Shown: piece after piece, positions 1 to 8,408 of the stretch
How the letters are laid out: every line of letters starts with the position of its first letter
Numbering within the stretch: the stretch's first letter is position 1
The notes under the pieces: generated by a model
What the model was told of the DNA's origin: nothing
Databases searched by the model: none
Seen by the model: the letters and a program-made list of their open reading frames with translations, nothing else
Translations under genes and position numbers: made by a program
Assembly (NCBI GenBank): GCA_964444825.1
Contig: CAYUIS010000054.1
Coordinates: 1-30,642, forward strand
Source: CAYUIS01 sp964444825
GTDB lineage: Bacteria > Chloroflexota > Anaerolineae > B4-G1
Length of the DNA: 30,642 nucleotides
Direction of reading: 5' to 3'

Positions 1-40
1 CTAGCAGGATGACGATTGTCCCGACCGTATCTGATGACAT
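1..40 (-). CDS. N-terminus of an unidentified gene (runs off window)
   Basis: An ATG on the minus strand at 40-38 opens a frame that stays open to the window edge and reads MSSDTVGTIVILL. A strong Shine-Dalgarno (AGGAGG on the minus strand, 51-46) lies 5 nt upstream, which fixes the start. It begins 26 bp after the stop of the toroid-protein gene and is probably the next gene of the same operon. Thirteen residues are too few to name a family; the hydrophobic run could be a first beta strand or a membrane segment. Confidence 0.55.
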   Translation of the reverse strand, partial: MSSDTVGTIVILL

Positions 41-65
41 ATTTCCCTCCTATGGACGGAGATCG

Positions 66-1061
66 CTAGCTTGCCAGCAGGACGCGCGCTGCCCGCAGGG
101 TCACCCATTTGCTGGGCCTGCCTTTTTCCTCGACGTCGGCCCACATCTTGCCATTCAGCGACGTCTCCATCTTCCAACGTCCCCGTTCATCCCGCTTGTT
201 CAGGATAAACTGGCGCGCGTTGACCAGTCGAGGGTCGGCGGCGCAACCGAGCTGCGCCAGCGCATCCGCTGTCTCCAGAACGTCGCTGCGGTAGCTGAGG
301 GGGAAGCCAAACCTGAACCAGGAACTGTTGACACGCTCGGTGTACGGGTAGTCGGCCACCACCGGGTCGCGATCCAGCAGGAACTGGATGCCGGCCTGGA
401 TGGCCTGTCCTACGGCCGGGGTGCGCTGCTGCGGGGGGACGGCGGCGAGGGCTTTTATCACCTTGGTAGCGCCCCAGGCGCACGGTTGGCCTTGATTGTA
501 GCCGCAGACAAAGCCTGGCCCGGAAGTGCCAGACTTGTAGTACCGCACCCCGTCCTGGCTGGCGATCGCCTGGGTCTGCCAGTCCAGGGCGGCCTGTACC
601 CGCGGATCAGAACCATAGCCCAGGTGCAACAGGGCGCACAGTAGATCGCCGTTGAGGCAGTGGACGACGCTGCTGGGCACCGGTCGCTGGCTCATTGAGA
701 AGCCGCCGTTGGCTGCGATGCTGTGGCCGAGGAGATACTCGCAACCACGCTGCACGCGCTCATCAGTTGGGTCGGCTCCCAGTTCTGCCAGGAAGATGAC
801 CTGCCAGATGGTGGCCCGGTAGCTGGGCGAATAACCACCTCCGGGCTTGATCCAGTATCCTTCCGGATATTGGGCGTCCAGGATGGTGGGAACCGGCCCC
901 GACGTCATCACGTCAGATTGAGCCTGGCGGACCTCTGGGTCACCGGCGGGCAAACCGGATAGATCTCGCAGGGCAAGGTAGCGCACCCCTGGGTTGTTCG
1001 GGTCTGGCTCCAGCAGCCAGTTCAATACGTCGGCGTTCAAAAGCTCGGAGTCGATTCCCAT
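66..1061 (-). CDS. Prenyltransferase/squalene-oxidase-repeat (alpha/alpha toroid) protein
   Basis: A 331-residue protein with no signal peptide. It has several repeats of the alpha/alpha-toroid type seen in terpenoid cyclases and prenyltransferase beta subunits: segments around residues 75-115 (GYWIKPGGGYSPSY... then an LGADPTDERVQRGCEYLL helix pair), 130-165 (LNGDLLCALLHLGY), 190-235 and 265-290 (ADALAQLGCAADPRLVNARQFIL). A typical repeat end of the type 'D.RGRWK' is seen near residue 295. The QW-like and GG-like turns support a toroid fold, but I see no DDTAE or DXDD catalytic motif of squalene-hopene cyclase, so enzymatic activity is not shown. Similar proteins are often mislabelled as nitrogen-fixation proteins in Chloroflexota. 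The start ATG has an AAGGAGAG about 14 nt upstream, which is rather far. It follows the half-size EamA gene after 76 bp and is likely co-transcribed. Confidence 0.75.
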   Translation of the reverse strand: MGIDSELLNADVLNWLLEPDPNNPGVRYLALRDLSGLPAGDPEVRQAQSDVMTSGPVPTILDAQYPEGYWIKPGGGYSPSYRATIWQVIFLAELGADPTDERVQRGCEYLLGHSIAANGGFSMSQRPVPSSVVHCLNGDLLCALLHLGYGSDPRVQAALDWQTQAIASQDGVRYYKSGTSGPGFVCGYNQGQPCAWGATKVIKALAAVPPQQRTPAVGQAIQAGIQFLLDRDPVVADYPYTERVNSSWFRFGFPLSYRSDVLETADALAQLGCAADPRLVNARQFILNKRDERGRWKMETSLNGKMWADVEEKGRPSKWVTLRAARVLLAS

Positions 1062-1137
1062 TTGACCGTCCAGCGCTCTCCTTTCCGTGTTGTCACGATC
1101 CCTGCGGATACAAAGGTGGACGAAAAAGTGGACAGGG

Positions 1138-1566
1138 TTACTTGCCGACGTTGATCATCACGAGTCCAACGACACAGACGAGCACTCCCGCCACGTTCAC
1201 GATGGACAGTCTCTCCTTTAGGGCCACGACGCCGATGGGGAGGAGCAGTAGCGTCACCGCGACGTTGACAAAAATGGCGGCAGTGCTGATGCTCCAACCA
1301 GCCCGATAGGCCAGCAGAAAGCCTACCTCCAGCCCCACCAGTGCCAGGGCCAGCGCGTAGCTCGCCCAGTTGAGTTCCTTGAGAGCCCCAAGAACCGACC
1401 CTGAGAGGGGGAAAACGAGGAGCAAGACAAGAGACACCAAAACCGCCACCGCATAGGTAACGGCGAGAGAGAGGGCCGGATTGACGTCGGAGGGGGTGAA
1501 CTTTAGGATCACGTGATAGAGCAATGAGGAGAGTACGGCCATAGAGATGGATACGTAGAATAACAT
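1138..1566 (-). CDS. Half-length EamA/DMT-family membrane protein
   Basis: A 142-residue, almost wholly hydrophobic protein with four to five predicted membrane helices. It ends in the EamA signature region (FVNVAVTLLLLPIGVVALKE followed by RLSIVNVAGVLVCVVGLVMI). It corresponds to a single EamA repeat, half of the usual ten-helix drug/metabolite transporter, like the four-TM SMR/EmrE-type and 'EamA half' proteins that must dimerise. The start lies 16 bp after the stop of the full-length EamA gene, with a GAGAGG upstream, so the two are probably translated from one mRNA. The substrate cannot be read from sequence. It could be a subunit of a hetero-oligomer with its neighbour or an independent homodimer. 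Confidence 0.8.
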   Translation of the reverse strand: MLFYVSISMAVLSSLLYHVILKFTPSDVNPALSLAVTYAVAVLVSLVLLLVFPLSGSVLGALKELNWASYALALALVGLEVGFLLAYRAGWSISTAAIFVNVAVTLLLLPIGVVALKERLSIVNVAGVLVCVVGLVMINVGK

Positions 1567-1582
1567 GGGTAACCTTAACCTC

Positions 1583-2581
1583 TCAAACGGTCGGCACGGC
1601 CTCGCCCGCTCTGTGGGACTGGGATTGGTCTTGGTCAGCCTGCCGGCCCTCGGTGACCCTCAACAGCACCACCCCGGCCAGTATCATCGCGCTACCCACG
1701 ATCTCCATACCACTCAGCCGCTCGCCAAGCCAAATGTAGGCGATAATGGCGGTAAAGGCCGGCTCCGACGTGACGACTAGGTTGGCCACGCTGGAGGGCA
1801 GGTAGCTCAGGCTGATGTTGTACAGCCCAAAGCCCGCCACCGTGGGGCCCGCCGCCAACAGGAAGAGGATCCCCCAACCGGCCAGGGCGTCCCCCAGCCA
1901 CAGGAGCTCGGCCGGGCGGGTCGCCGCGCCGGGCAACGAGACCCCCGGCAGCAGGTTAAAAAGAAGTAGGAAGATAGCGGCAAAGCCGAAAGTATAGAAC
2001 AGGGTCGTCCAGGGATTCAAGCCGCGCTGCGAGGCCGAGCGGCCCATCAGGCTGTAGATCGCATAGCCCAGGCCGGAAAAGGCCCCGGTTATGACGCCCA
2101 ACAGGTTGGTCCGCCCTGCCGCCGGGTCCAGGACCCCGGTGATCAGGACGCAGCCGGTCAGGCTGAGGGCGACCGCGAGGAGCTTGGCTCCATCGAGACG
2201 TTCCTTGAGGATCCACCGGCCCAGCAGGGCGGTGAACGCCGCCGAAGAGCAGACCAGCACCGTAGCGATCGCGGCCCCGGTCAGGGCAACCGATATGGTC
2301 CACAGGGAGTTAAAGACGGCCAGCAAAAGGCCGTAGAGGATCAGGTAGACCAAGTGTTGGCGACCGGGCGGCAGCAGGGGAGGGCGGCGCAGTCCCAGGA
2401 TCGGCAGTAGAGTAAGGGCCACAAAGGAATCTCGCCAGAAGGCGAGCACCAATGGTGGTAAGTGGTAAACCTCGGTGAGGTAGCGGATGAGGACAGCAGT
2501 AGTGGAAAGAGTGGCTGCGCTGGCAACGGCGATTCCATAGCCGCGCGTGAGGTTTGATCTGCTGGTCGAGACAATGGACAT
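1583..2581 (-). CDS. DMT superfamily (EamA) transporter, ten TM
   Basis: A 332-residue integral membrane protein with two tandem EamA domains, roughly residues 15-145 and 160-310. Each ends in the family pattern of a conserved 'LGERLSGMEIVGSAMILAGVVLL' type helix; the first repeat has 'LLGRWILKERLDGAKLLAVALSLTGCVLI'. It is predicted to be a ten-helix inner-membrane exporter of metabolites or toxic compounds, with no substrate assignable. The start ATG at 2581 is preceded by AGAGGA about 10 nt away. It sits 32 bp after the nitroreductase gene and 16 bp before the half-size EamA gene, all in one direction, so it is probably part of a detoxification or metabolite-export operon. The C-terminal about 25 residues are hydrophilic. 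Confidence 0.88.
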   Translation of the reverse strand: MSIVSTSRSNLTRGYGIAVASAATLSTTAVLIRYLTEVYHLPPLVLAFWRDSFVALTLLPILGLRRPPLLPPGRQHLVYLILYGLLLAVFNSLWTISVALTGAAIATVLVCSSAAFTALLGRWILKERLDGAKLLAVALSLTGCVLITGVLDPAAGRTNLLGVITGAFSGLGYAIYSLMGRSASQRGLNPWTTLFYTFGFAAIFLLLFNLLPGVSLPGAATRPAELLWLGDALAGWGILFLLAAGPTVAGFGLYNISLSYLPSSVANLVVTSEPAFTAIIAYIWLGERLSGMEIVGSAMILAGVVLLRVTEGRQADQDQSQSHRAGEAVPTV

Positions 2582-2613
2582 AGCTTGATGATCCTCTTAT
2601 CAGATCAGGGTCC

Positions 2614-3189
2614 TCATACCCAGCGCGCTACCTGCTTGATCGGCTTCCGAGGCCGGGCGGCTGGACGTTCATCCGCGTACCCGAACGACACGGCGGCGAT
2701 CATCTGGCTCTCTTCTCCCAACCACTGACGCAATTCCTCGTAGGCCTCAAAGACGTCACAGATCCACAATGAACCGATGCCCAGATCCTGCGCTGCGAGG
2801 ACCATGTTCTGGATTGCTGCGCCGATCGACTGGATGTTGACCACGTCGTAAAAGTTCTGCTCGATCGAGCGTGCCAGCCAGGGATGCATACCGAAGGGAT
2901 TAAAGACAAACACCGTCAGCGGCACCTGCTCCATGACGTCCGCCGTGTGCTCGCTGCTGCCAGGGTCATCACCGCGGGCCTTGGCGTTGGCAATCCCCTG
3001 GCGCATAACGCGCACCATCTCAGTGTGCTTGTCCCCCTGGACGACGACGAAACGCCACGGCTGGCGGTTCTTGCTGGACGGCGCTTGGATGCTGGCCGTC
3101 AGAATGGCCGTGAGCGCCTCGTCTGGTATCGGATCAGGCTTGAACTTGCGGATACTTCTTCGTGTAGCAATCGTGTCCAGCGTGTTCAC
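2614..3189 (-). CDS. Nitroreductase family protein (FMN-dependent)
   Basis: A 191-residue flavoprotein of the nitroreductase superfamily, expected to reduce nitro-aromatics, quinones or flavins with NAD(P)H as a soluble homodimer. Visible signatures are the N-terminal FMN-phosphate motif TRRSIRKF (about residues 7-14), the APSSKNRQPWRF loop (about 37-48), and the C-terminal GAAIQNMVLAAQDLGIGSLW region that lines the flavin site. I chose the GTG at 3189 because GAGGAG lies 9 nt before it. An upstream ATG at 3225 would add 12 residues with no family similarity and would fall inside the terminator hairpin of the preceding gene. It is followed by the EamA transporters, which suggests reduction coupled to export, though this is only context. 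Confidence 0.88.
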   Translation of the reverse strand: MNTLDTIATRRSIRKFKPDPIPDEALTAILTASIQAPSSKNRQPWRFVVVQGDKHTEMVRVMRQGIANAKARGDDPGSSEHTADVMEQVPLTVFVFNPFGMHPWLARSIEQNFYDVVNIQSIGAAIQNMVLAAQDLGIGSLWICDVFEAYEELRQWLGEESQMIAAVSFGYADERPAARPRKPIKQVARWV

Positions 3190-3213
3190 AGTCGATTTCT
3201 CCTCTTGAGGGTG

Positions 3214-3259
3214 AGCGAGACGCAACGCCTGGATTACGGCGATGGCGTTGGGTCTCGCT
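3214..3259 (-). terminator. Long terminator-like hairpin after the secreted-protein gene
   Basis: A 16-bp inverted repeat with one mismatch (3214-3229 against 3244-3259) and a 14-nt loop. It starts 27 bp beyond the stop of the 851-residue gene. There is no strong U-run, so it may act as an mRNA-3' stabiliser or partial terminator before the nitroreductase gene rather than a canonical intrinsic terminator. Confidence 0.6.
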
Positions 3260-3285
3260 TGGTGCGATCCAATCTACTGGACCCA

Positions 3286-5841
3286 CTATTGGCGTATCAC
3301 AAGCGGCAGGTAGACATAGGCGCCATTGACGATGACTGTCGCAGTGCGGCTGAGCCCTTGGTCGGTGTCGGTCAGCCAGGCGGTGTTGACGACGGGCCAT
3401 GCGAACTGGAGCGATCCAGTCCCGGTCGTAATGCCTGGTGTGGCCTGGAAGCGTATCATCCCCGCCGAATCATCTTCGGGCAACGTCCCCTGCCATATAA
3501 TGGCATTGGCCGTGGGGCTGTACACCGCGTGGGTGTCAAGCGTGTCGGTCAGACTATCGTCCACATAGTGCAGGCTGGGGGGCACCGGGTCCCACAAAAT
3601 GGCATTCTGACCGATGCCCGAGATGGTCAGCGTATAGGTCACTGTGTCGTTGTTGCGCACCCCGTCACGGGGCTTGACCTCCTTGTACAGCCGGAAGGCC
3701 TGGCTCACGTCTATGCTCACGGTGGCCGCCTTGGACCGGTTCTGGCCATCGGTGACCACATAGGAGAAGGTGGCCGTCCCTAGGAAAAGCTCCTGGGGGC
3801 TGCCGTACATTGCTGGCCAGTATTCAAACGATCCATCTGGGGAGAAGTACAGCACACCCTGGCCAAACGGAATGTCGGTGGATAGCTCGGCTGTGAGCGA
3901 TCCCCCTCCAACTGAGTGATCGTTTGCCAGGACCCCCGGCGCGGGGAAGGTGGTCGGGTCCATATTCGCATTCACCTCGACGGCGAACGAGTCATCGTGT
4001 ACGACCAGTGGGTCAGCCTGGGGGAAGAGAACTGAGTGTTGGTTGAACACGGGCACGTCGTACTGGTGAGTGTCGTACGGCTCGTGGATGTCCAGCGTCC
4101 CGTTCTGCTTGATGGTCTCATAGCCCACGCGCTGGGCGTAACCGGCCTTTTCCCCCAGGTCAGAGCTGGGATCGTACTCCCACGTCCCGACCGCCGACGC
4201 ATCTCGCCCTGTGACGAGCGCGTAGGTCTGGGCCGCGAACATGCTCATCAAGGGGCCGCTGGCGTGGAGAAGATCGTTCTCCATCATCTGGATATCGGTG
4301 CGCTCCTCCCATATCCGCCCCCAACCGATGTGCGTCATCGGGGCTCGCGACTTTTGGTTGGGATTGTTGATCGTGTCCTGATTGTCGTTGAGGGCGTCGC
4401 GCACCTCATAGAAAGCCTTGTAGCCGATCATCCAGGTCTGGCTATTGGCTGTCGCGTCGTGATAACGCTCGTACCACACAAAGTATGGATCCTGGCCGAA
4501 CTGGCCGCGCACGTTTGTATTGAGGATCCCTGCCGTGTCCTCACCCTTCCACTGGCGCCACATATAGGTATAGGTGTTGCTGCCGAGATTGGCCTGAACC
4601 CCACTCCCCGGCACCGCTGCGTTCTCAAAGGTGTTGGAGCCATCGGTGACCAGGCTCCCTACGCCTGGGTCTTTTTGGGCGATCAGGTTGTTCATCTTGC
4701 CCACCGAAAGCCAGCGCGTGCTGGTGCCAAACAGGTAGCCCCGGCCGCCAACTCCGTCGAAGGGGGTCGCGACACCGGTATAGGCCCCAGTGTAGTGGGT
4801 TTTTGCCTTTTCAGCCTGCCAGGTCGACCAGGCGACGTTCTCGATGGCGATCCTGTCGGCTTCGTCAATATCGAAGGTCGAGTAGCCGACCGCCGAGACG
4901 TCCCGTTCAAAGAACTGGGCGAACATCATACTGGCGAACAGATAGGCCGCTTCCCAATCCATCGGCTCAAGGGAGCTTTCGGACAGGCCGTGGTCCCGTA
5001 CTAGCTCCCGCCAGGCATAACCCACGGGGAGCACCGGGACGCGAAAGCTGTTGCCAATGCGGTAAGTGTGGTCGGCTATCTCGTCCAGATACATAGCAGA
5101 CTGGTTGCCATACCACAACATCGGAAGGATGAGGCGGGCCTGATCTCCATCAAACCAGGCCCGGTTATAGATCAGGCGAATGCCCTCCATATGTAGTTCG
5201 GGCAGGAGGGCTGGATAGTCGTACAGATCGATCGGGATCACGTAATCCCATCCCTCATAGATCTTGTGCAACAGATCGTTTTTCTCCTGCGGGCCCCCGT
5301 CTCTGCCGCTATAGTACTCGACCAGCAGATCCTGGGTGATCCCGAACGTTCCGATGGTGACAGGAAAGTCGATGGTCTCATCTTTCCAGATCATGCCATC
5401 CAAAAAGCCCTGGATCCTGCTAACCGATACCGAGTCGCCGATCAGCAAGATGCGGGCGCCGCCGGCGAGCTTGGTGGAGACATCGGAGGCCTTGACCTGA
5501 TCGAAGGCCTCGAACGTGACGCTGATGGTGTGGTTGGCCATCACGGATGGGATAGTGGCAAACATCACCAGGCCGATGGACTCTCCATCGATCTGCACGT
5601 CAGAGATCATATAGTCCCGCGCTGGCTTGATGCGGTAGTGCTTGGTGGTCCCGGCAGGTATCAGTGTGAACGGTTCGACGGTGTCGATCCATCCGTCTCC
5701 GGCTGCCACCACGGTCGTGATCGTATAGTTCTGGGGGGCGGTCGCCGAGGATGGGGCAATGGTTCCCAGCGTAACGCAAGCAGTCAACACAACCAGGATT
5801 CTGGAAAACGTTTGCCTTTTCACTCGATTCCTCCTTGCCAT
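3286..5841 (-). CDS. Large secreted multidomain protein (InlB-like repeat, GDS-containing core, cadherin-like and DUF11 domains)
   Basis: An 851-residue exported protein. Residues 1-35 are a basic, hydrophobic signal peptide. Residues about 38-112 form one bacterial repeat of the 'HYxIxPxxxYxIxDVxIDGxSIG...NHTISVTF' kind (divergent InlB_B/YDG-like). Residues 128-140 read ARILLIGDSVSVS, reminiscent of a GDS block of SGNH hydrolases. The core from about 140 to 560 I do not recognise; it is rich in Trp and Tyr. Residues about 620-715 are a bacterial cadherin/VCBS-like domain (DGSFEYWP... ATFSYVVTDG...ATVSIDV). Residues about 716-840 are a DUF11-type Ig-like domain. The C-terminus YVYLPLVIRQ is a tail common in exported Chloroflexota proteins, perhaps a sorting signal. 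It has its own promoter candidate (5887-5915) and ends in a large hairpin. Probably an extracellular surface or hydrolase-like protein; enzymatic activity is unproven. Confidence 0.8.
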   Translation of the reverse strand: MARRNRVKRQTFSRILVVLTACVTLGTIAPSSATAPQNYTITTVVAAGDGWIDTVEPFTLIPAGTTKHYRIKPARDYMISDVQIDGESIGLVMFATIPSVMANHTISVTFEAFDQVKASDVSTKLAGGARILLIGDSVSVSRIQGFLDGMIWKDETIDFPVTIGTFGITQDLLVEYYSGRDGGPQEKNDLLHKIYEGWDYVIPIDLYDYPALLPELHMEGIRLIYNRAWFDGDQARLILPMLWYGNQSAMYLDEIADHTYRIGNSFRVPVLPVGYAWRELVRDHGLSESSLEPMDWEAAYLFASMMFAQFFERDVSAVGYSTFDIDEADRIAIENVAWSTWQAEKAKTHYTGAYTGVATPFDGVGGRGYLFGTSTRWLSVGKMNNLIAQKDPGVGSLVTDGSNTFENAAVPGSGVQANLGSNTYTYMWRQWKGEDTAGILNTNVRGQFGQDPYFVWYERYHDATANSQTWMIGYKAFYEVRDALNDNQDTINNPNQKSRAPMTHIGWGRIWEERTDIQMMENDLLHASGPLMSMFAAQTYALVTGRDASAVGTWEYDPSSDLGEKAGYAQRVGYETIKQNGTLDIHEPYDTHQYDVPVFNQHSVLFPQADPLVVHDDSFAVEVNANMDPTTFPAPGVLANDHSVGGGSLTAELSTDIPFGQGVLYFSPDGSFEYWPAMYGSPQELFLGTATFSYVVTDGQNRSKAATVSIDVSQAFRLYKEVKPRDGVRNNDTVTYTLTISGIGQNAILWDPVPPSLHYVDDSLTDTLDTHAVYSPTANAIIWQGTLPEDDSAGMIRFQATPGITTGTGSLQFAWPVVNTAWLTDTDQGLSRTATVIVNGAYVYLPLVIRQ

Positions 5842-5886
5842 GGGATATGCGGAAAAAGGCGGTCAGTCGGGGCGAGCCCGAGGGAT

Positions 5887-5915
5887 AGTATACAACAGGA
5901 AGGGGAGATGGACAA
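5887..5915 (-). promoter_or_regulatory. Candidate sigma-A promoter of the secreted-protein gene
   Basis: Read on the minus strand, TTGTCC (5915-5910) and TATACT (5892-5887) are separated by 17 nt. They lie about 45 bp before the ATG at 5841. This is the best promoter match in the gene-free stretch 5842-6152. Confidence 0.55.
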
Positions 5916-6152
5916 AAGGCGCTTATCGCTTTGGGGTCAGGCAAGAGCCTGCGATGGTGAAGCGGTTCAGAAGGGCGGGAATGGGGGTGAGGGTGTGTGA
6001 GTCAAAGACGCCGCGCGGCGGTTGGGGTTGGACGCCCATCTGAAGGCGTCGAATTGGCCTCTAATGACGGCCGGGTAGGGTGGCAGCGCCTGGTACCGGG
6101 CGAAGGTCTCACGCTGGGCCATCCGACAGGCGGGGTGCGGTAGACACCGCGC
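5916..6152. other. Non-coding stretch between HK1 and the secreted-protein gene
   Basis: No convincing gene on either strand. Immediately after the HK1 stop there is a short inverted repeat (GCGGT-N4-ACCGC, 6137-6150) without a T-run. It could weakly end the RR1-HK1 transcript. Nothing else is recognisable. Confidence 0.4.
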
Positions 6153-7625
6153 CTACGGCGTGGGCAAGGTGATGGTGGCGGTGGTGGACTGACCGGGTTG
6201 GCTTTGAATGGTAAGTGTGCCATTCTGAGCCTCGATGAGAGCCTTGGCGATGGATAGGCCCAGCCCTATGCCTGACTTGGTCTCTCCTCCGCGGTAGAAG
6301 CGCTCAAAGACGTGCAAGAGGGTCTCGGGGTCGATGCCAGGGCCGGAATCGCAAATGCTGATGGAGATGCCTGATGTGTTTCCTAAACCACTCAGTTCCG
6401 TGGTGGTAGCACTGACGGTGATCTGTCCCGCGGTGTGCCTGAGGGCGTTGTCCATCAGAATCAGCAGGACCTGCTTGAGGGCGTCTTGATCGCCAATGAC
6501 CAGCACGTCGGCCAGGTCGTCGCAGGTTATGTCTCTCTGGGGATCGAGGAGGCGGGCCTGACGGCACACGTCCTCGATCAAGGGTCTGACGGCGACAGGC
6601 TCGCTTTGCAGCAAGCGTCCGGCCCCGGCACGGGCCAGGGTGAGGAGGTCGCTGACCAGGCGGATCAGGCGGTCGCTTTCACCCACCATGTCGTCCAGGA
6701 TGTCCTCCCTGTCCTCAGTGCTGATGGAAGGCTCGCGACGTAGCAGTCCCAGGTTGCCCCGGAGAGTGGTCAGGGGGGTGCGCAACTCGTGCGATACATC
6801 GGCCACAAACTGGCGCTGCTGTTCAAGTGCCTGCTCGACCTGATGGTAGGCGGCCTGGAGTTGCGTCAGCATTACGTTGAAGGTGGTCGCCAATCGGCCT
6901 ATCTCGTCGTTGGGGCCGGTGTATTGGACGCGGCGGCTCAAATCCTGTTCGGCGCCGATGGTCTGGGCCGTCTGCGTGATGCGGTGAATGGGCTGCAGCA
7001 CCAGCGCCGACAACAACCAACCGATGCCAAAAGCGACGAGTGTGACGATGCCGCTGCCAGCCAAGAGGTTTCTGCCCAGCGTGTTCAGATACTGATCCTG
7101 GTCTGCCAGCGAGCGGGCGATCTGCACAGCCTCGATAACGTGGCCCTCGGTGATCACCGGTTCGCTATGGATGAGCAGGTGTTCATCCTCCACCGTAGCG
7201 GTCTCCACCCAGGGCTCTCCGTTCCACACGGCATCCTGTCCACGGTCGCTGAGTGGAAGGGTCACGTCGCCCAGGTTCTCCGACCGAAGGACCGGTTCTC
7301 CCTCCAGGTCGACGATCTGCACGTACATCGTCCAGGCGCCGAACTGCCGATTCGGCGGCTCCTCTGCAGATGGCGGGATTGGGGGAAGCCCTCGCTGCTC
7401 GGGCCAGCCCTCCTCAGGCCGGCGCTCCTCGGGCCAGCGATCTCCCGCCCCCTGGTCGCCCAACCGGCGAATCCCGACCATACGACGTGCAGCGTCGGCC
7501 AGCATCTGTTCCTCGCGGCTACGCACAGATTGGGCCTGCCAACCGTAGAGCATGGCGCTGAAGCCTGCCAGGGTGAGGGCCAGGATCACACTGTAGAGCA
7601 GGGTTAGACGTAGGCGAATCGACAT
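6153..7625 (-). CDS. Sensor histidine kinase (HK1)
   Basis: A 490-residue membrane sensor kinase. TM1 is about residues 8-28. An extracytoplasmic sensor of about 155 residues follows, including an odd Pro/Glu/Trp/Arg-rich repeat at about 58-80 (WPEERRPEEGWPEQR). TM2 is about 187-210, then HAMP about 211-262. The HisKA H-box SHELRTPL has the phospho-accepting His279. The ATPase has N-box MDNALRHT (Asn393), G1 DSGPGID, F-box FERFYRGG and G2 GIGLGLSIAKAL. All catalytic motifs are intact. It starts 4 bp after the RR1 stop, with its ribosome site (GAGGAG) inside the last RR1 codons, so the two are translationally coupled. Partner: RR1. Together with the divergent ABC exporter this resembles envelope or antimicrobial-sensing systems; the ligand is unknown. 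Confidence 0.93.
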   Translation of the reverse strand: MSIRLRLTLLYSVILALTLAGFSAMLYGWQAQSVRSREEQMLADAARRMVGIRRLGDQGAGDRWPEERRPEEGWPEQRGLPPIPPSAEEPPNRQFGAWTMYVQIVDLEGEPVLRSENLGDVTLPLSDRGQDAVWNGEPWVETATVEDEHLLIHSEPVITEGHVIEAVQIARSLADQDQYLNTLGRNLLAGSGIVTLVAFGIGWLLSALVLQPIHRITQTAQTIGAEQDLSRRVQYTGPNDEIGRLATTFNVMLTQLQAAYHQVEQALEQQRQFVADVSHELRTPLTTLRGNLGLLRREPSISTEDREDILDDMVGESDRLIRLVSDLLTLARAGAGRLLQSEPVAVRPLIEDVCRQARLLDPQRDITCDDLADVLVIGDQDALKQVLLILMDNALRHTAGQITVSATTTELSGLGNTSGISISICDSGPGIDPETLLHVFERFYRGGETKSGIGLGLSIAKALIEAQNGTLTIQSQPGQSTTATITLPTP

Positions 7626-7629
7626 CCCT

Positions 7630-8307
7630 CTACTCCTCGCGCAGCACGTAGCCGACGCCCCGCACTGTCTGGATCAATCGTGGCTCGCCGCCTTGCTCGG
7701 TCTTTTTTCGGAGGTAGCCGATATATACCTCCAGGACGTTGTCGTCGCCGCCAAAATCATAGCCCCAGACCTCCTCCAAGATCTGGTCGCGTTGGAGTAC
7801 CTGGCGGGGGTGACGCATCAGGTAGTAGAGGAGGTTAAATTCGGTGGGGGTGAGATCGAACGTCCGGTTCCCGCGCCTGGTTTCCCGGGTGTTGGGATCG
7901 AGGGTCAGGTCGGTGTAGAAGAGAGGCTGGTCCTTGGTCGCCGCGGCGGATCGCCGCAGGAGAGCGTGAACCCGGGCCAGCAGTTCGGCCGGGGCGAAGG
8001 GCTTGACCAGGTAGTCGTCAGCGCCGCTTTCTAGACCCTCGACGCGATCCTCGACGGCGTCGCGGGCGGTGAGCATCAGGATCATCGTGTCGTCGTGTCC
8101 CTCCCGCAACTCCTCGGTCACCTGGATGCCCGTCATCCCCGGCATCAGCCAATCGAGGACAATGATGTCCGGTTGGTGTGTTTCGATCTGCGCCAGTGCC
8201 TCGCGTCCATCGGCCGCGGTGACGACGTCAAAGCCCTCATAGACGAGCGTGCGTCGCAGCATCTTGAGGAGCTTTTGGTCGTCGTCGACAATCAGTACGG
8301 TCGCCAT
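7630..8307 (-). CDS. OmpR/PhoB-family response regulator (RR1)
   Basis: A 225-residue two-domain regulator. The receiver (1-120) has acidic pocket DDD at 8-10, phospho-acceptor Asp52 (VLDWLMPG), switch Thr (MLTARD) and Lys of YLVKPF. The C-terminal winged helix (about 128-222) contains the FDLTPTEFNLLYYLMRHP recognition scaffold and the VRGVGYVL wing. OmpR/PhoB proteins bind direct repeats of about 11 bp just upstream of the -10, and exactly such repeats lie in front of this gene (8356-8394), so autoregulation is likely. It is the first gene of the RR1-HK1 operon. The 191-bp region separating it from the divergent ABC gene holds both promoters. Confidence 0.95.
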   Translation of the reverse strand: MATVLIVDDDQKLLKMLRRTLVYEGFDVVTAADGREALAQIETHQPDIIVLDWLMPGMTGIQVTEELREGHDDTMILMLTARDAVEDRVEGLESGADDYLVKPFAPAELLARVHALLRRSAAATKDQPLFYTDLTLDPNTRETRRGNRTFDLTPTEFNLLYYLMRHPRQVLQRDQILEEVWGYDFGGDDNVLEVYIGYLRKKTEQGGEPRLIQTVRGVGYVLREE

Positions 8308-8339
8308 CAGTAGCTCTCCTGGCAGTATTATACCATCAC

Positions 8340-8394
8340 ATTATAGTTGTGACACCTGAAAGGTAGCTGAACGAATGCTGAGAGAATGCTGAGA
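8340..8394 (-). promoter_or_regulatory. RR1-HK1 promoter with four 11-bp-spaced activator boxes
   Basis: On the minus strand the boxes TCTCAG, TCTCAG, GTTCAG and TTTCAG begin at 8394, 8383, 8372 and 8361, each exactly 11 bp apart. Ten nucleotides separate the last from a TATAAT (8345-8340). There is no -35 consensus, so the boxes take its place, as in PhoB-dependent class II promoters. A second TATAAT lies 15 bp downstream (8330-8325). Confidence 0.8.
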
Positions 8395-8408
8395 AGGGAG
8401 AAGCAATC

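Noticed and set aside
9..644. Long plus-strand frame opposite the toroid protein
   Set aside because: It lies wholly antisense to the better-supported minus-strand gene and shows no family pattern; high GC gives such open antisense frames.
2884..3783. 299-codon plus-strand frame across nitroreductase and secreted-protein genes
   Set aside because: It spans two recognisable minus-strand genes and their hairpin; the translation has no motifs.
4036..5004. 322-codon plus-strand frame
   Set aside because: Antisense shadow of the secreted multidomain protein.
6789..7607. 272-codon plus-strand frame
   Set aside because: Antisense to HK1, whose kinase motifs are unambiguous.
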